A stretch of DNA of 64,000 nucleotides from positions 1 to 64,000 of the forward strand of contig NZ_JASLGR010000036.1 in the NCBI RefSeq assembly GCF_030150155.1, read 5' to 3'. Source of the DNA: Nocardioides sp. Its GTDB lineage: Bacteria > Actinomycetota > Actinomycetes > Propionibacteriales > Nocardioidaceae. Of the stretch, positions 8,889 to 18,441 are shown in pieces; within the stretch, counting starts at the first letter, position 1; every line of letters starts with the position of its first letter. Made by a program: the position numbers and the translations under genes. The notes beneath the pieces are model-generated. The model made no database searches. It was not told the origin of the DNA and saw only the letters and a program-made list of their open reading frames with translations.

Positions 8889-9858
8889 CGTCACTCACTC
8901 CCGTGATCGCTGTGATGGCGGCCCAGTCGACGTCGTGCCAGCGCTCCCCGATCGGGGTGATCTCCACCCGTCGCGGGTCGATGCCGGCGGCGAGATCATC
9001 CTCGCTCACGTCCTCGGCTGTCAGGGCCCGATTGATCACGATCTCCAGCCGCGAGTCGCTCAGCCCCTCGGCCAGCCCGGTGCCCCACTCGACCACCGTG
9101 ACGGCGTCGTCGAGGTCGGTGTCCAGGTCGAGGTCGTCCAGCTCGGCGACACCGCCCAGCCGGTAGGCGTCGACGTGGACCAGCGACGGCCCGCCGGCGG
9201 CCAGGATCGACGGGTGCACCCGGGCGATCACGAAGGTCGGGGACGTGATCGGCCCCCGGACGCCGAGCCCTTCGGCCAGGCCCTGGGTGAACGTGGTCTT
9301 GCCCGCGCCGAGCTCGCCGGACAGGACCAGCAGATCACCGGCACGCAGCACCGAGCCCAGCCGGTGCCCGAGCGCCTGGGTGGCCTCGGCCGTGTCCAGG
9401 GTGGCGACGTGGGTGTGCAGGGGCCGGCGCATCTCGACGTACGGCGACGTGCGCGCGGTCTCGCGGAAGCCCTGCCGGTCCCAGAACCGGAGGTTGCGCG
9501 GGATCTCCTCACGCGCGATCACGGTGATGTCGGTGAACCGGTCCCCGGCCGCCGCAGCGACCCGGTCGACCATCGCCCGGGCGATGCCGTGGCCCTGCTC
9601 CCCCGGGATCACCGAGAACCGTCGGATGTAGACCGTCTTGCCCACCGGGTCGAGGATCAGTGCCCCGACGGGACGGCCGTCGACGCGCGCGATCAGACCG
9701 CCCAGGCCGGTCAGCTTGGCCGCGATCGTCTCCTCGGTCTCGGCCAGGGCGTCGGCCGGAGGGTCCATCGGCGGTCGTTCCCCGAACGCCGCCCGCACGA
9801 TCGCGAGCACGTCGGACGCCGCCTCCGGACCGACCCGCTCGGTGGTCAGTCCGGTCAT
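8872..9858 (-). CDS. tsaE: GNAT acetyltransferase - TsaE fusion
   Basis: 328 residues from the ATG at 9856-9858. The N-terminal half (about 1-155) is a GNAT fold: RRFSVIPGEQGHGIARAM is the acetyl-CoA loop and RNLRFWDRQGFRET the C-terminal strand region. The C-terminal half (about 165-310) is the TsaE P-loop ATPase: LSGELGAGKTTFTQGLAEGL (Walker A), SPTFVIARVH, VHVDAYRLG and VVEWGTGL. TsaE activates the TsaB-TsaD complex. Normal TsaE is about 150 residues, so the acetyltransferase is an added domain. The hydrolase stop lies 9 bp upstream; the tsaB start overlaps the end. The GNAT substrate is unknown. Confidence 0.92.
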   Translation of the reverse strand: MTGLTTERVGPEAASDVLAIVRAAFGERPPMDPPADALAETEETIAAKLTGLGGLIARVDGRPVGALILDPVGKTVYIRRFSVIPGEQGHGIARAMVDRVAAAAGDRFTDITVIAREEIPRNLRFWDRQGFRETARTSPYVEMRRPLHTHVATLDTAEATQALGHRLGSVLRAGDLLVLSGELGAGKTTFTQGLAEGLGVRGPITSPTFVIARVHPSILAAGGPSLVHVDAYRLGGVAELDDLDLDTDLDDAVTVVEWGTGLAEGLSDSRLEIVINRALTAEDVSEDDLAAGIDPRRVEITPIGERWHDVDWAAITAITGVSDDAAEL

Positions 9859-9866
9859 CGTCTCAC

Positions 9867-10901
9867 TCAACGTTGTGCCACCCGTGCTGCCGAGAGCAAC
9901 TGATCCAGGGCAGCGTTGACCTGCCCGTGTCGCTCGAGAATCACCATATGTCCTGCGCCGGGGCACTCGATCAGGGTCGAGCCGGCGATCCGGGAGTGGA
10001 GCTTGCGACTGTGCCCGATCGAGGTCAGCTTGTCGGCGGTGCCGCAGATGATCGTCGTCGGGATCGCCGACAGGTTGCCGACCTCGTCGAACCTGTCGAA
10101 CTCCTTGAACCCGGGGAAGAACTCCGCGACCACCTGGAACGGGGTCGCCGAGAGCATGTCGTCGACGAACTCGACGTAGGCGGCCGGCACCGCGTCGCCG
10201 AACGCGAACGCATCGGTCGTCACGGTGGCGATGGTCCGTCCCAGACGTCGTACGCCGTCCACGGCACGATGCCCACGGGCGAGGGTCCTGATGGTGCCGT
10301 TGGTCAGTCCGGAGCTGAGCCGGACCGGCACGATCGGGAAGAAGAGTCGCGCCGGGTCGAGACCGCCGGCGGTGGTGGAGATCAGGGCGGCGCCGATCAC
10401 CTTGGTGCCCAGCAGCTCGGGGTACTGCTCGGCGAAGGAGACCAGGGTCATGCCGCCCATCGAGTGCCCGACCAGGACCACCGGGCCGTCGGGGACGACG
10501 GCGTCGATGACGGCCTTGAGGTCGCGGCCGAGCCGGTCGATGGTGCCGTCCTTGATGTCCCCGCGACCGCTGCGCCCGTGCGAGCGCTGGTCGTAGAAGA
10601 CGGTGCGGACCAGGCCCCGGAAGGCGGCCCGCTGGAAGTGCCAGCAGTCCAGGTTGAGGGCGTAGCCGTGCGCGAAGACGATCGTGATGTCGGAGTCGGC
10701 CTCGTCGACCTCGACGTGCAGTGGCACGCCGTCCTCAGCGACGACGGTGCGGCCCGGGGAGCGCAGCGAGCCGAACGGGGTGGTCTCCCCGGCACGCCGG
10801 GAGATGGTGCGACGGCGCTGCACCACGCGCACGGCTCCGCCTGCTGCGGCGAGCCCTGCAGCACCGGCGAGGGCGCCGGCGACGCGCGCGGTCACGCCCA
10901 T
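9867..10901 (-). CDS. Alpha/beta hydrolase
   Basis: 344-residue alpha/beta-hydrolase-fold protein. It has a hydrophobic Ala/Gly-rich N-terminus (RVAGALAGAAGLAAAGGAV), possibly a signal anchor, then the oxyanion region FAHGYALNLDCWHFQR (about 75). The nucleophile elbow is GHSMGGMTLVSFAEQYPE (Ser about 147), the acid is expected near GTADKLTSIGHSRKL, and the catalytic His is in CPGAGHMVILERH (about 320). The complete triad suggests an active esterase or lipase; the substrate cannot be told. Its ATG overlaps the alr stop (TGATG), and tsaE follows 8 bp after its stop, so it is part of the alr-tsa transcription unit. Confidence 0.88.
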   Translation of the reverse strand: MGVTARVAGALAGAAGLAAAGGAVRVVQRRRTISRRAGETTPFGSLRSPGRTVVAEDGVPLHVEVDEADSDITIVFAHGYALNLDCWHFQRAAFRGLVRTVFYDQRSHGRSGRGDIKDGTIDRLGRDLKAVIDAVVPDGPVVLVGHSMGGMTLVSFAEQYPELLGTKVIGAALISTTAGGLDPARLFFPIVPVRLSSGLTNGTIRTLARGHRAVDGVRRLGRTIATVTTDAFAFGDAVPAAYVEFVDDMLSATPFQVVAEFFPGFKEFDRFDEVGNLSAIPTTIICGTADKLTSIGHSRKLHSRIAGSTLIECPGAGHMVILERHGQVNAALDQLLSAARVAQR

Positions 10902-12109
10902 CAGATCCCCCCTGTGCTCTCGCCGCTCTGGCCGCTCTGGCCGCTCGGCTCGGTCGGCGCCTCGGCCTGCGACTCAGCGTGTGAGTCGCGGTAACGGCGC
11001 ACCAGTCTGCCACCCAGCCGGGTGACGATCTCGTAGTGGATGGTCCCGGTCGCCTCGGCCCAGTCCTGGGCGGTCGGCTCGCCGTCGTGACCGGGCCCCA
11101 TCAGCACCACCGGCTCGCCGGCGTGCAGGCCCTCCTCGGTGGGGCCGAGCTCGACTACGAACTGGTCCATGCAGACGCTGCCGCGCAGCGGGCGTCGGAC
11201 CCCGGCGACCTGCACCTGGGCGCGGTCGGCGGCGGCGCGCGGGATGCCGTCGCCGTACCCGGCCGGGACCAGCCCGAGGATGGTGTCGCACTGTGCCACC
11301 CAGTGGCCGCCGTAGGACACCGCGGCGCCGGCGGGCACGTGCTTGACCATCGCCAGCTCACCGGCCACGGTCATCGCGGGCCACAGGTCCACCCGGTGGT
11401 GGCGGTCCGGCCCGAGGTCGGGAGTGGGATCGAGGCCGTACGACGCGATCCCGCACCGCACCAGGTCGAACCGGGCGCTGGGCCGCATCAGGGCGGCCGC
11501 GGAGTTGGCGATGTGGCGGACCTCGGGCACCAGGCCGACCTCGTCGAGCAGCGCGAGCGCCTCGCGGAAGACCCGCTCCTGGGACTCGTTGGCCGGGTTG
11601 TCGGGCTCCTCGCTGGAGGCGAAGTGGCTGAAGATGCCGACGAACGTCCACAGCCCGGCCTGCTGACCGGCCAGGGTGTGCTCGAACAGCTCGCGCCAGT
11701 CGACCGGCATCGAGCCGCCGCGCGAGAGCCCGGTGTCGACCTTGAGGTGGATCCGCGGGACCGTGCCGGTCCGGGCGGCGGCCTCGGCGATCCGGTCCAG
11801 CATCGCGATGTCGTAGGCGCTGACGTCGACGTCGCGCTCCAGCACGGGGGCGAAGTCGTCGCTGGGCACGCTGAGCCAGCACAGCAGTCGGCCGGTGTCA
11901 CCGGCGTCGCGCAGCTCGACGGCCTCGGCGAGGGTGGCGACGCCGAGCCAGGGGGCTCCGGCCTCGCGGGCGGCACGGGCGACCTCGACCATGCCGTGGC
12001 CGTAGCCGTCGGCCTTGACCACCGTCATGACGGGGGTCCCGATCGCTGCGGCCAGCGCCTTCACGTTGTGTCGGATGGCGGCCAGGTCGACGACGATCTC
12101 CGCACTCAC
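10901..12109 (-). CDS. alr: Alanine racemase
   Basis: PLP enzyme that makes D-alanine for peptidoglycan. 402 residues. The PLP lysine is in TVVKADGYGHGM (K32); also present are HLKVDTGLSRGG, the active-site tyrosine in AVSYGGHWV, GLVPAGYGDGIPR and GSVCMDQFVVELG. The start is GTG overlapping the nnrE/D stop (GTGA). After the normal end LGGRLVRRYRD there is an extra Ser/Gly/Gln-rich tail of about 26 residues (ending GESTGGI) encoded by GCCGCTCTG-type direct repeats. The tail is not a known family feature. Confidence 0.96.
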   Translation of the reverse strand: MSAEIVVDLAAIRHNVKALAAAIGTPVMTVVKADGYGHGMVEVARAAREAGAPWLGVATLAEAVELRDAGDTGRLLCWLSVPSDDFAPVLERDVDVSAYDIAMLDRIAEAAARTGTVPRIHLKVDTGLSRGGSMPVDWRELFEHTLAGQQAGLWTFVGIFSHFASSEEPDNPANESQERVFREALALLDEVGLVPEVRHIANSAAALMRPSARFDLVRCGIASYGLDPTPDLGPDRHHRVDLWPAMTVAGELAMVKHVPAGAAVSYGGHWVAQCDTILGLVPAGYGDGIPRAAADRAQVQVAGVRRPLRGSVCMDQFVVELGPTEEGLHAGEPVVLMGPGHDGEPTAQDWAEATGTIHYEIVTRLGGRLVRRYRDSHAESQAEAPTEPSGQSGQSGESTGGI

Positions 12110-13536
12110 GGTTCCCAGTCTCCCACCACGGCCGGGATCGCCGCTGCTACGGCACGCGCGATCAGGGGATGGCCGTGACCGAGGCCACCTCCGACGGCTC
12201 CGCTCCGGCTGGCGCCGGTGGCGGCGGCTCCGTGGATCCAGGCGCCGGCGCTGGCGGCGTCGAACGGGGTCAGCCCGGCGGCGAGCAGGCTGCCGATCAG
12301 GCCGGCGAGCACGTCGCCGGCTCCGGCGGTGGCCAGCCAGGGCGTCCCGGTGGTGTTGACCCGGGTCCGGCCCTCAGGGGCGGCGATCACGGTGCGGCGC
12401 CCCTTGAGCAGTACGACGGCACCGAACCGGTCGGCGGCGGTGCGGGCATGGTGCAGCGGCCGTGCCTCGACCTCACGGCGTTCCACGTCGAGCAGGGCGG
12501 CGAGCTCACCGGCGTGCGGGGTCAGCACCAGGGTCGCCGGGCGGCTCAGCGCACCGCCGTCGATCAGGGCCCGCAGCGCGCTCAGGGCGTCGGCGTCGAC
12601 CACGACGGGTACGTCGTCGGCCAGCGCGGCCGTGAGGTGCTCGGCGGCCTCGTCGCCCCCACCGGGCCCCACCACCCAGGCCTGCACCCGACCGGAGCCG
12701 ACGACCTCGGGGTGGGCGGCCGTGACGAGGGCGGCGGCGGAGCCGACGTACCGGACCATGCCGGCGATCCCGGTGTTGGCTCCGGCGACGGCGAGCAGGG
12801 CGGCACCGGGGTAGGTGGCCGAGCCTGCCCGGATCCCGACGACGCCACGGGTGTACTTCTGCGCGGCGGAGGCCGGGCGCCGCACCAGGGCGGCGACGTC
12901 GGCCGGCTGCAGCGCCTCGACGGCGGCGGCGGGCAGGCTGAGGCCGAGGTCGACCAGCTCGACGACGCCGCACTGCTCGGCGGCGGGGTCGGCCAGGTGG
13001 GCGATCCGGTGGGTGCCGAAGGTGACGGTCAGGTCGGCCCGCAGCGCCATCCCGTCGAGCTCGCCGGTATCGGCGTCGACCCCGCTGGGGAGGTCGACGG
13101 CGATGAACGGGATGGAGCGGTTGATCGGGATGACGGCCTCGGCGACCCGGGCCGGCAGCCCCGGTCGCCCGCCGATCCCGACGATGCCGTCGATCACGGC
13201 GTCGACCGCCCCGGCCCGCAGCGGCCGCGGCTCCGACAGCGTGCCCCCGGCGCCCCGCAGTGCGGCGAGGCCACCGGGGTGGGCCCGGTCGGCGAGCAGC
13301 CAGGCCTCGACCCGCGCGCCGCGTCGGGCCAGCACGGCCCCGGCGTACAGGGCGTCGCCGCCGTTGTCCCCGGAGCCGATCAGCAGCACGATCCGACGCC
13401 CGTAGGCGCCGCCGAGGTAGTCGACCACGGCGGTCGCGAGGCCGTACGCCGCCCGCTGCATCAGCGCCCCCGACGCCAGGTCCGGGTGTGCCGCCTCAGC
13501 AGCGCGGATCTGCTCGACGGTGTGCGCGGATCTCAT
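12106..13536 (-). CDS. nnr: Bifunctional NAD(P)H-hydrate epimerase / ADP-dependent NAD(P)H-hydrate dehydratase
   Basis: Repairs hydrated NADH and NADPH. 476 residues in two domains. The N-terminal YjeF epimerase (about 1-210) carries LLIGSGDNGGDALYAGAVL and VDLPSGVDADTGE. The C-terminal ribokinase-like dehydratase (about 225-470) carries LTPHAGELAALL, VVLLKGRRTVIA and NTTGTPWLATAGAGDVLAGL, the phosphate-binding and catalytic region. It is probably the first gene of the minus-strand run that continues through alr to tsaD; the gap of 26 bp to mmsA leaves its promoter uncertain. It is often found upstream of alr in actinobacteria. Confidence 0.95.
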   Translation of the reverse strand: MRSAHTVEQIRAAEAAHPDLASGALMQRAAYGLATAVVDYLGGAYGRRIVLLIGSGDNGGDALYAGAVLARRGARVEAWLLADRAHPGGLAALRGAGGTLSEPRPLRAGAVDAVIDGIVGIGGRPGLPARVAEAVIPINRSIPFIAVDLPSGVDADTGELDGMALRADLTVTFGTHRIAHLADPAAEQCGVVELVDLGLSLPAAAVEALQPADVAALVRRPASAAQKYTRGVVGIRAGSATYPGAALLAVAGANTGIAGMVRYVGSAAALVTAAHPEVVGSGRVQAWVVGPGGGDEAAEHLTAALADDVPVVVDADALSALRALIDGGALSRPATLVLTPHAGELAALLDVERREVEARPLHHARTAADRFGAVVLLKGRRTVIAAPEGRTRVNTTGTPWLATAGAGDVLAGLIGSLLAAGLTPFDAASAGAWIHGAAATGASRSGAVGGGLGHGHPLIARAVAAAIPAVVGDWEP

Positions 13537-13562
13537 GCCCTCACGCTAACCGGCCCCACGGT

Positions 13563-15059
<1,497 letters not shown>

Positions 15060-15100
15060 GCTGTGGCGCTTTCGTGAGAGTCGAACGAGTGGGGTGAGGG

Positions 15101-16396
15101 TCAGAGGGTGGCGAGCACGTCGCCGATGATGGCCAGGCCGGTGCGGGCCTCGTCCTCGCTGACGATGCAGGGCGGAACGACGTGGATCCGGTTGTCCTGC
15201 ACGAACGGCAGCAGGTCACGCTCGAGCAGAGCCGCCTTGATCCGACCCATCGTGGCGGCGTCGAGCGGGGTCCGGGCGTCGCGGTCGGAGACCAGCTCGA
15301 TGGCGTGGAAGACCCCGGTGCCACGGACCTCGCCGACGACGTCGTACGTCTGGGCGAAGCCTGCCAGGGTCGGGGCGATGATCTCCTCGCCGATCCGGCG
15401 CGCGTGGGTGACGATGCCCTCGGACTCCATCGCGCCGAGGGTGGCGTTGATCGAGGCCATCGCGAGCGGGTGGCCGGAGTAGGTCAGGCCACCGGGGAAG
15501 ACGCGCGCGTCGAAGTGTGCGGAGATCGGCTCGGAGATGATCACACCACCGACCGGGACGTAACCGGAGTTGACCCCCTTGGCGAAGGTGATCAGGTCCG
15601 GCGTGTAGTCGTAGGCGTCCAGTGCCAGCCACTGGCCGGTGCGGCCGAAGCCGGCCATCACCTCGTCGGTGATCAGCACGATGCCGAACTCGTCGGCCAG
15701 GGCACGCACGCCGCTCAGGTAGCCCGGCGGCGGCATCAGGATGCCGGCGGTGCCGGGGATCGACTCGATCAGCAGGGCCGCGATGGTGGCCGGGCCCTCG
15801 GCCTCGATGGTGCGGCGCAGGTGGCGTAGGGCGCGCTCGGACTCCTGCTCGGGCGTGCTCGCCCAGAACTCGCTGCGGTAGAGGTAGGGGCCGAAGAAGT
15901 GCACGTGGGCGCGGGAGAACTCGTTGCCCGCAGGACGACGCCAGTCGCCGGTGGCGGCGATCGCAGCACCGGTGTTGCCGTGGTAGCTGCGGTAGGTGGA
16001 GAGCACCTTCTCCCGGCCGGTGTAGGCGCGCGCCATCCGGATGGCGTTCTCGTTGGCATCGGCGCCGCCGTTGGTGAAGAAGACCTTGGCGAAGCCGGCC
16101 GGGGCGCGGTCGAGGATCATGCGGGCGGCGACGCCGCGCTCGTGGTTCGCCGTCGCGGGGGCGATCGTGGCCAGGGTGGCGGCCTGACGCTGGATCGCCT
16201 CGACCACGGCCGGGTGGCCGAACCCGATGTTGACGTTGACCAGCTGGGAGGAGAAGTCGAGCAGGCGGCGGCCCTCGGCGTCCCAGACGTGGGCGCCCTC
16301 GCCGCCGGCGATCACCAGGGGCTTGAGTGCCCCCTGGGCCGACCAGGAGTGGAAGACGTACGTCGGGTCGAGCGCAAGGGTCTCGGCGTTGGACAT
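15101..16396 (-). CDS. Class III (omega-amino acid) aminotransferase
   Basis: PLP transaminase of 431 residues, fold type I class III. Landmarks: FFTNGGADANENAIRMAR (cofactor phosphate site), YRSYHGNTGAAIAATGD, LITDEVMAGFGRTGQWLA (PLP-pyridine Asp) and LITFAKGVNSGYVPVGG with the Schiff-base Lys near 262. Placement directly upstream of mmsA suggests it makes the semialdehyde that MmsA oxidises, so an omega-amino acid:pyruvate type activity is more likely than true aspartate transamination, a label such proteins often receive. Two copies of a 13-bp direct repeat lie just upstream. Confidence 0.85.
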   Translation of the reverse strand: MSNAETLALDPTYVFHSWSAQGALKPLVIAGGEGAHVWDAEGRRLLDFSSQLVNVNIGFGHPAVVEAIQRQAATLATIAPATANHERGVAARMILDRAPAGFAKVFFTNGGADANENAIRMARAYTGREKVLSTYRSYHGNTGAAIAATGDWRRPAGNEFSRAHVHFFGPYLYRSEFWASTPEQESERALRHLRRTIEAEGPATIAALLIESIPGTAGILMPPPGYLSGVRALADEFGIVLITDEVMAGFGRTGQWLALDAYDYTPDLITFAKGVNSGYVPVGGVIISEPISAHFDARVFPGGLTYSGHPLAMASINATLGAMESEGIVTHARRIGEEIIAPTLAGFAQTYDVVGEVRGTGVFHAIELVSDRDARTPLDAATMGRIKAALLERDLLPFVQDNRIHVVPPCIVSEDEARTGLAIIGDVLATL

Positions 16397-16413
16397 CAGA
16401 ACACCTCAAAGTT

Positions 16414-16458
16414 CGGAATCAGTAGCGTCAGGCCCGCTCATCCTGCGGAATCAGTAGC
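16414..16458. promoter_or_regulatory. Paired 13-bp direct repeats upstream of the aminotransferase-mmsA operon
   Basis: CGGAATCAGTAGC occurs at 16414-16426 and again at 16446-16458, 32 bp apart (about three helical turns, same DNA face). They lie 17-62 bp upstream of the aminotransferase start. This spacing is typical of paired operator half-sites for a dimeric regulator; no regulator gene is adjacent. Confidence 0.5.
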
Positions 16459-16526
16459 AAGTGTGACTGCCAACCGATCATATGGGCAAGACATGTCGTC
16501 CTGGTTACGCGTTTCCGAAACGACGA

Positions 16527-16552
16527 CGACCCCCGGACGGATCCGGGGGTCG
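16527..16552 (-). terminator. glmS terminator
   Basis: Arms CGACCCCCGGA and TCCGGGGGTCG with a four-base loop, about 20 bp after the glmS stop. A short T-containing tail (TCGTCGTTTC) follows on the minus strand. Confidence 0.85.
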
Positions 16553-16571
16553 TGGGCGGAGAGTCCTCAGG

Positions 16572-18416
16572 TCACTCGACGGTGACCGACTTCGCCAGGT
16601 TGCGCGGCTGGTCGACGTCGTGGCCCATCGCCGTGGCCAGCTCGCAGGCGAAGAGCTGGAGCGGGACGACCGCCACCAGCGGCTGGAGCAGGACCGGCAC
16701 CTTCGGCAGGCGCACGAGCACGTCGGCGTACGGCGCCACCCGCTCGTCCCCCTCCTCGGCCAGCACGATCGTGCGGGCCCCGCGGGCGCGCACCTCCTGG
16801 ATGCCCGACAGCATCTTGTCGTGCAGCTGGTCGCGGCCCTGCGGCGGCACGATGCACAGCACCGGCAGGCCCTCCTCGACCAGGGCGATCGGGCCGTGCT
16901 TGAGCTCGCCGGCGGCGAAGCCCTCGGCGTGCAGGTAGGCCAGCTCCTTGAGCTTGAGCGCCCCCTCCAGGGCCACCGGATAGCCGGCGTGACGGCCCAG
17001 GAAGAGGAAGGCCCGGTTGTCGACGTGCTCGCGTGCCAGCGCATAGACCTGCTCGGCCTCGGCCAGGACCTCCTCGATCGCGGCCGGGATCGCCTCGAGC
17101 TGGGCAACGACCTGAGTGATCTCGTCGCCGTAGCGGGTGCCCTTGACCTGGGCCAGGTAGAGCGCCAGCAGGTAGCAGGCGATCAGCTGGGTGATGTAGC
17201 CCTTGGTCGAGGCGACACCGATCTCCGGGCCGGCGTGGGTGTAGATCACCGCGTCGGACTCACGCGGGATGGTGGAACCGTTGGTGTTGCAGATCGCCAG
17301 CACCTTGGAGCGCTGCACCCGGGCGTGCCGGATCGCCTGGAGGGTGTCGGCGGTCTCGCCGGACTGGCTGATCGCGACCACCAGGGTGCCGTTGTCGACG
17401 ATCGGGTCGCGGTAGCGGAACTCGCTGGAGAGCTCGACCTCGACCGGGATCCGGCACCAGTGCTCGATCGCGTACTTGGCGACCATGCCGGCGTAGAACG
17501 ACGTCCCGGCGGCGATGATGATGATCTTGTCGATCTCGCGCAGCTCGTCGTCGGACAGCCGCATCTCGTCGAGCTGGAGCTTGCCGTCCAGGCCCTTGCG
17601 GCCCAGCAGCGCGTCGGCGACAGCGCGCGGCTGCTCGAAGATCTCCTTGCGCATGAACCAGTCGTAGCCGTCCTTCTGGGCGGCCGAGAGGTCCCAGTCG
17701 ACGTGGTACTCGCGGCCCTGGCCCGGCGTACCGTCGAAGTTGGTGACGCTCACGCCGTCACGGGTGATGGTGACGACCTGGTCCTGGTCGAGCTCCATCG
17801 CGGAGCGGGTGTGACCGATGAAGGCGGCCACGTCGGAGCCGAGGAAGTTCTCGCCCTCGCCCAGGCCGACCACGAGCGGGCTGTTGCGTCGCGCCGCGAC
17901 GATCCGGTCGGGGTCCTCGGCGTCGACGGCGACGAAGGTGAAGGCACCCTCCAGCCGGGTGCAGACCCGCTGCATCGCGGTGGTCAGGTCGGCACCGGAG
18001 ACGACGGCAGCCTCGATCAGGTGCGCGGCGACCTCGGTGTCGGTCTCCGACTTCAGGTGGTGACCGGCCTGCTCGAGCTCGGCACGGAGCTCGGCGAAGT
18101 TCTCGATGATGCCGTTGTGCACGACCGCGACCCGGCCCTGCTCCCCCAGGTGCGGGTGCGCGTTGCCGTCGGTCGGCCCACCGTGGGTGGCCCACCGGGT
18201 GTGCCCGATCCCGCTGGTCGCCGCCGGCAGCGCGTCCTCGCCGAGCACCTTGTCCAGGTTGGCGAGCTTGCCCGCACGCTTGCGCACCTCAAGACGCCCC
18301 TCGAACGCGACAGCGATCCCGGCGGAGTCGTATCCGCGGTATTCCATCCGGCGAAGTCCCTCGACGATCACACCCTCTGCGAACTGTCCACCGACATACC
18401 CAACGATCCCGCACAT
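16572..18416 (-). CDS. glmS: Glutamine--fructose-6-phosphate aminotransferase (isomerising)
   Basis: First committed step to UDP-GlcNAc: fructose-6-P plus glutamine gives glucosamine-6-P. From MCGIVGYVGG, 614 residues; the Cys after Met is the glutaminase nucleophile, which fixes the start at 18416 and rules out longer in-frame readings. The N-terminal glutaminase domain (1 to about 225) has GHTRWATHG and HNGIIENF. Two SIS domains follow, with ISQSGETADTLQAI (about 355) and a second SIS domain including HAEGFAAGELKHGP. The C-terminus LAKSVTVE is canonical. glmM, the next pathway enzyme, lies 2.4 kb away on the same strand. Confidence 0.97.
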   Translation of the reverse strand: MCGIVGYVGGQFAEGVIVEGLRRMEYRGYDSAGIAVAFEGRLEVRKRAGKLANLDKVLGEDALPAATSGIGHTRWATHGGPTDGNAHPHLGEQGRVAVVHNGIIENFAELRAELEQAGHHLKSETDTEVAAHLIEAAVVSGADLTTAMQRVCTRLEGAFTFVAVDAEDPDRIVAARRNSPLVVGLGEGENFLGSDVAAFIGHTRSAMELDQDQVVTITRDGVSVTNFDGTPGQGREYHVDWDLSAAQKDGYDWFMRKEIFEQPRAVADALLGRKGLDGKLQLDEMRLSDDELREIDKIIIIAAGTSFYAGMVAKYAIEHWCRIPVEVELSSEFRYRDPIVDNGTLVVAISQSGETADTLQAIRHARVQRSKVLAICNTNGSTIPRESDAVIYTHAGPEIGVASTKGYITQLIACYLLALYLAQVKGTRYGDEITQVVAQLEAIPAAIEEVLAEAEQVYALAREHVDNRAFLFLGRHAGYPVALEGALKLKELAYLHAEGFAAGELKHGPIALVEEGLPVLCIVPPQGRDQLHDKMLSGIQEVRARGARTIVLAEEGDERVAPYADVLVRLPKVPVLLQPLVAVVPLQLFACELATAMGHDVDQPRNLAKSVTVE

Positions 18417-18423
18417 AGGGTGG

Positions 18424-18433
18424 AGTCTACGAT
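18424..18433. promoter_or_regulatory. Overlapping divergent -10 boxes for glmS and coaA
   Basis: The ten bases AGTCTACGAT contain TACGAT on the plus strand (8 nt before the coaA ATG) and TAGACT on the minus strand (7 nt before the glmS ATG). Both fit the actinobacterial TANNNT -10 pattern at the spacing expected for leaderless mRNAs. The whole intergenic gap is only 25 bp, so the -35 regions must lie inside the opposite coding sequences. Confidence 0.55.
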
Positions 18434-18441
18434 CTTCTTCC

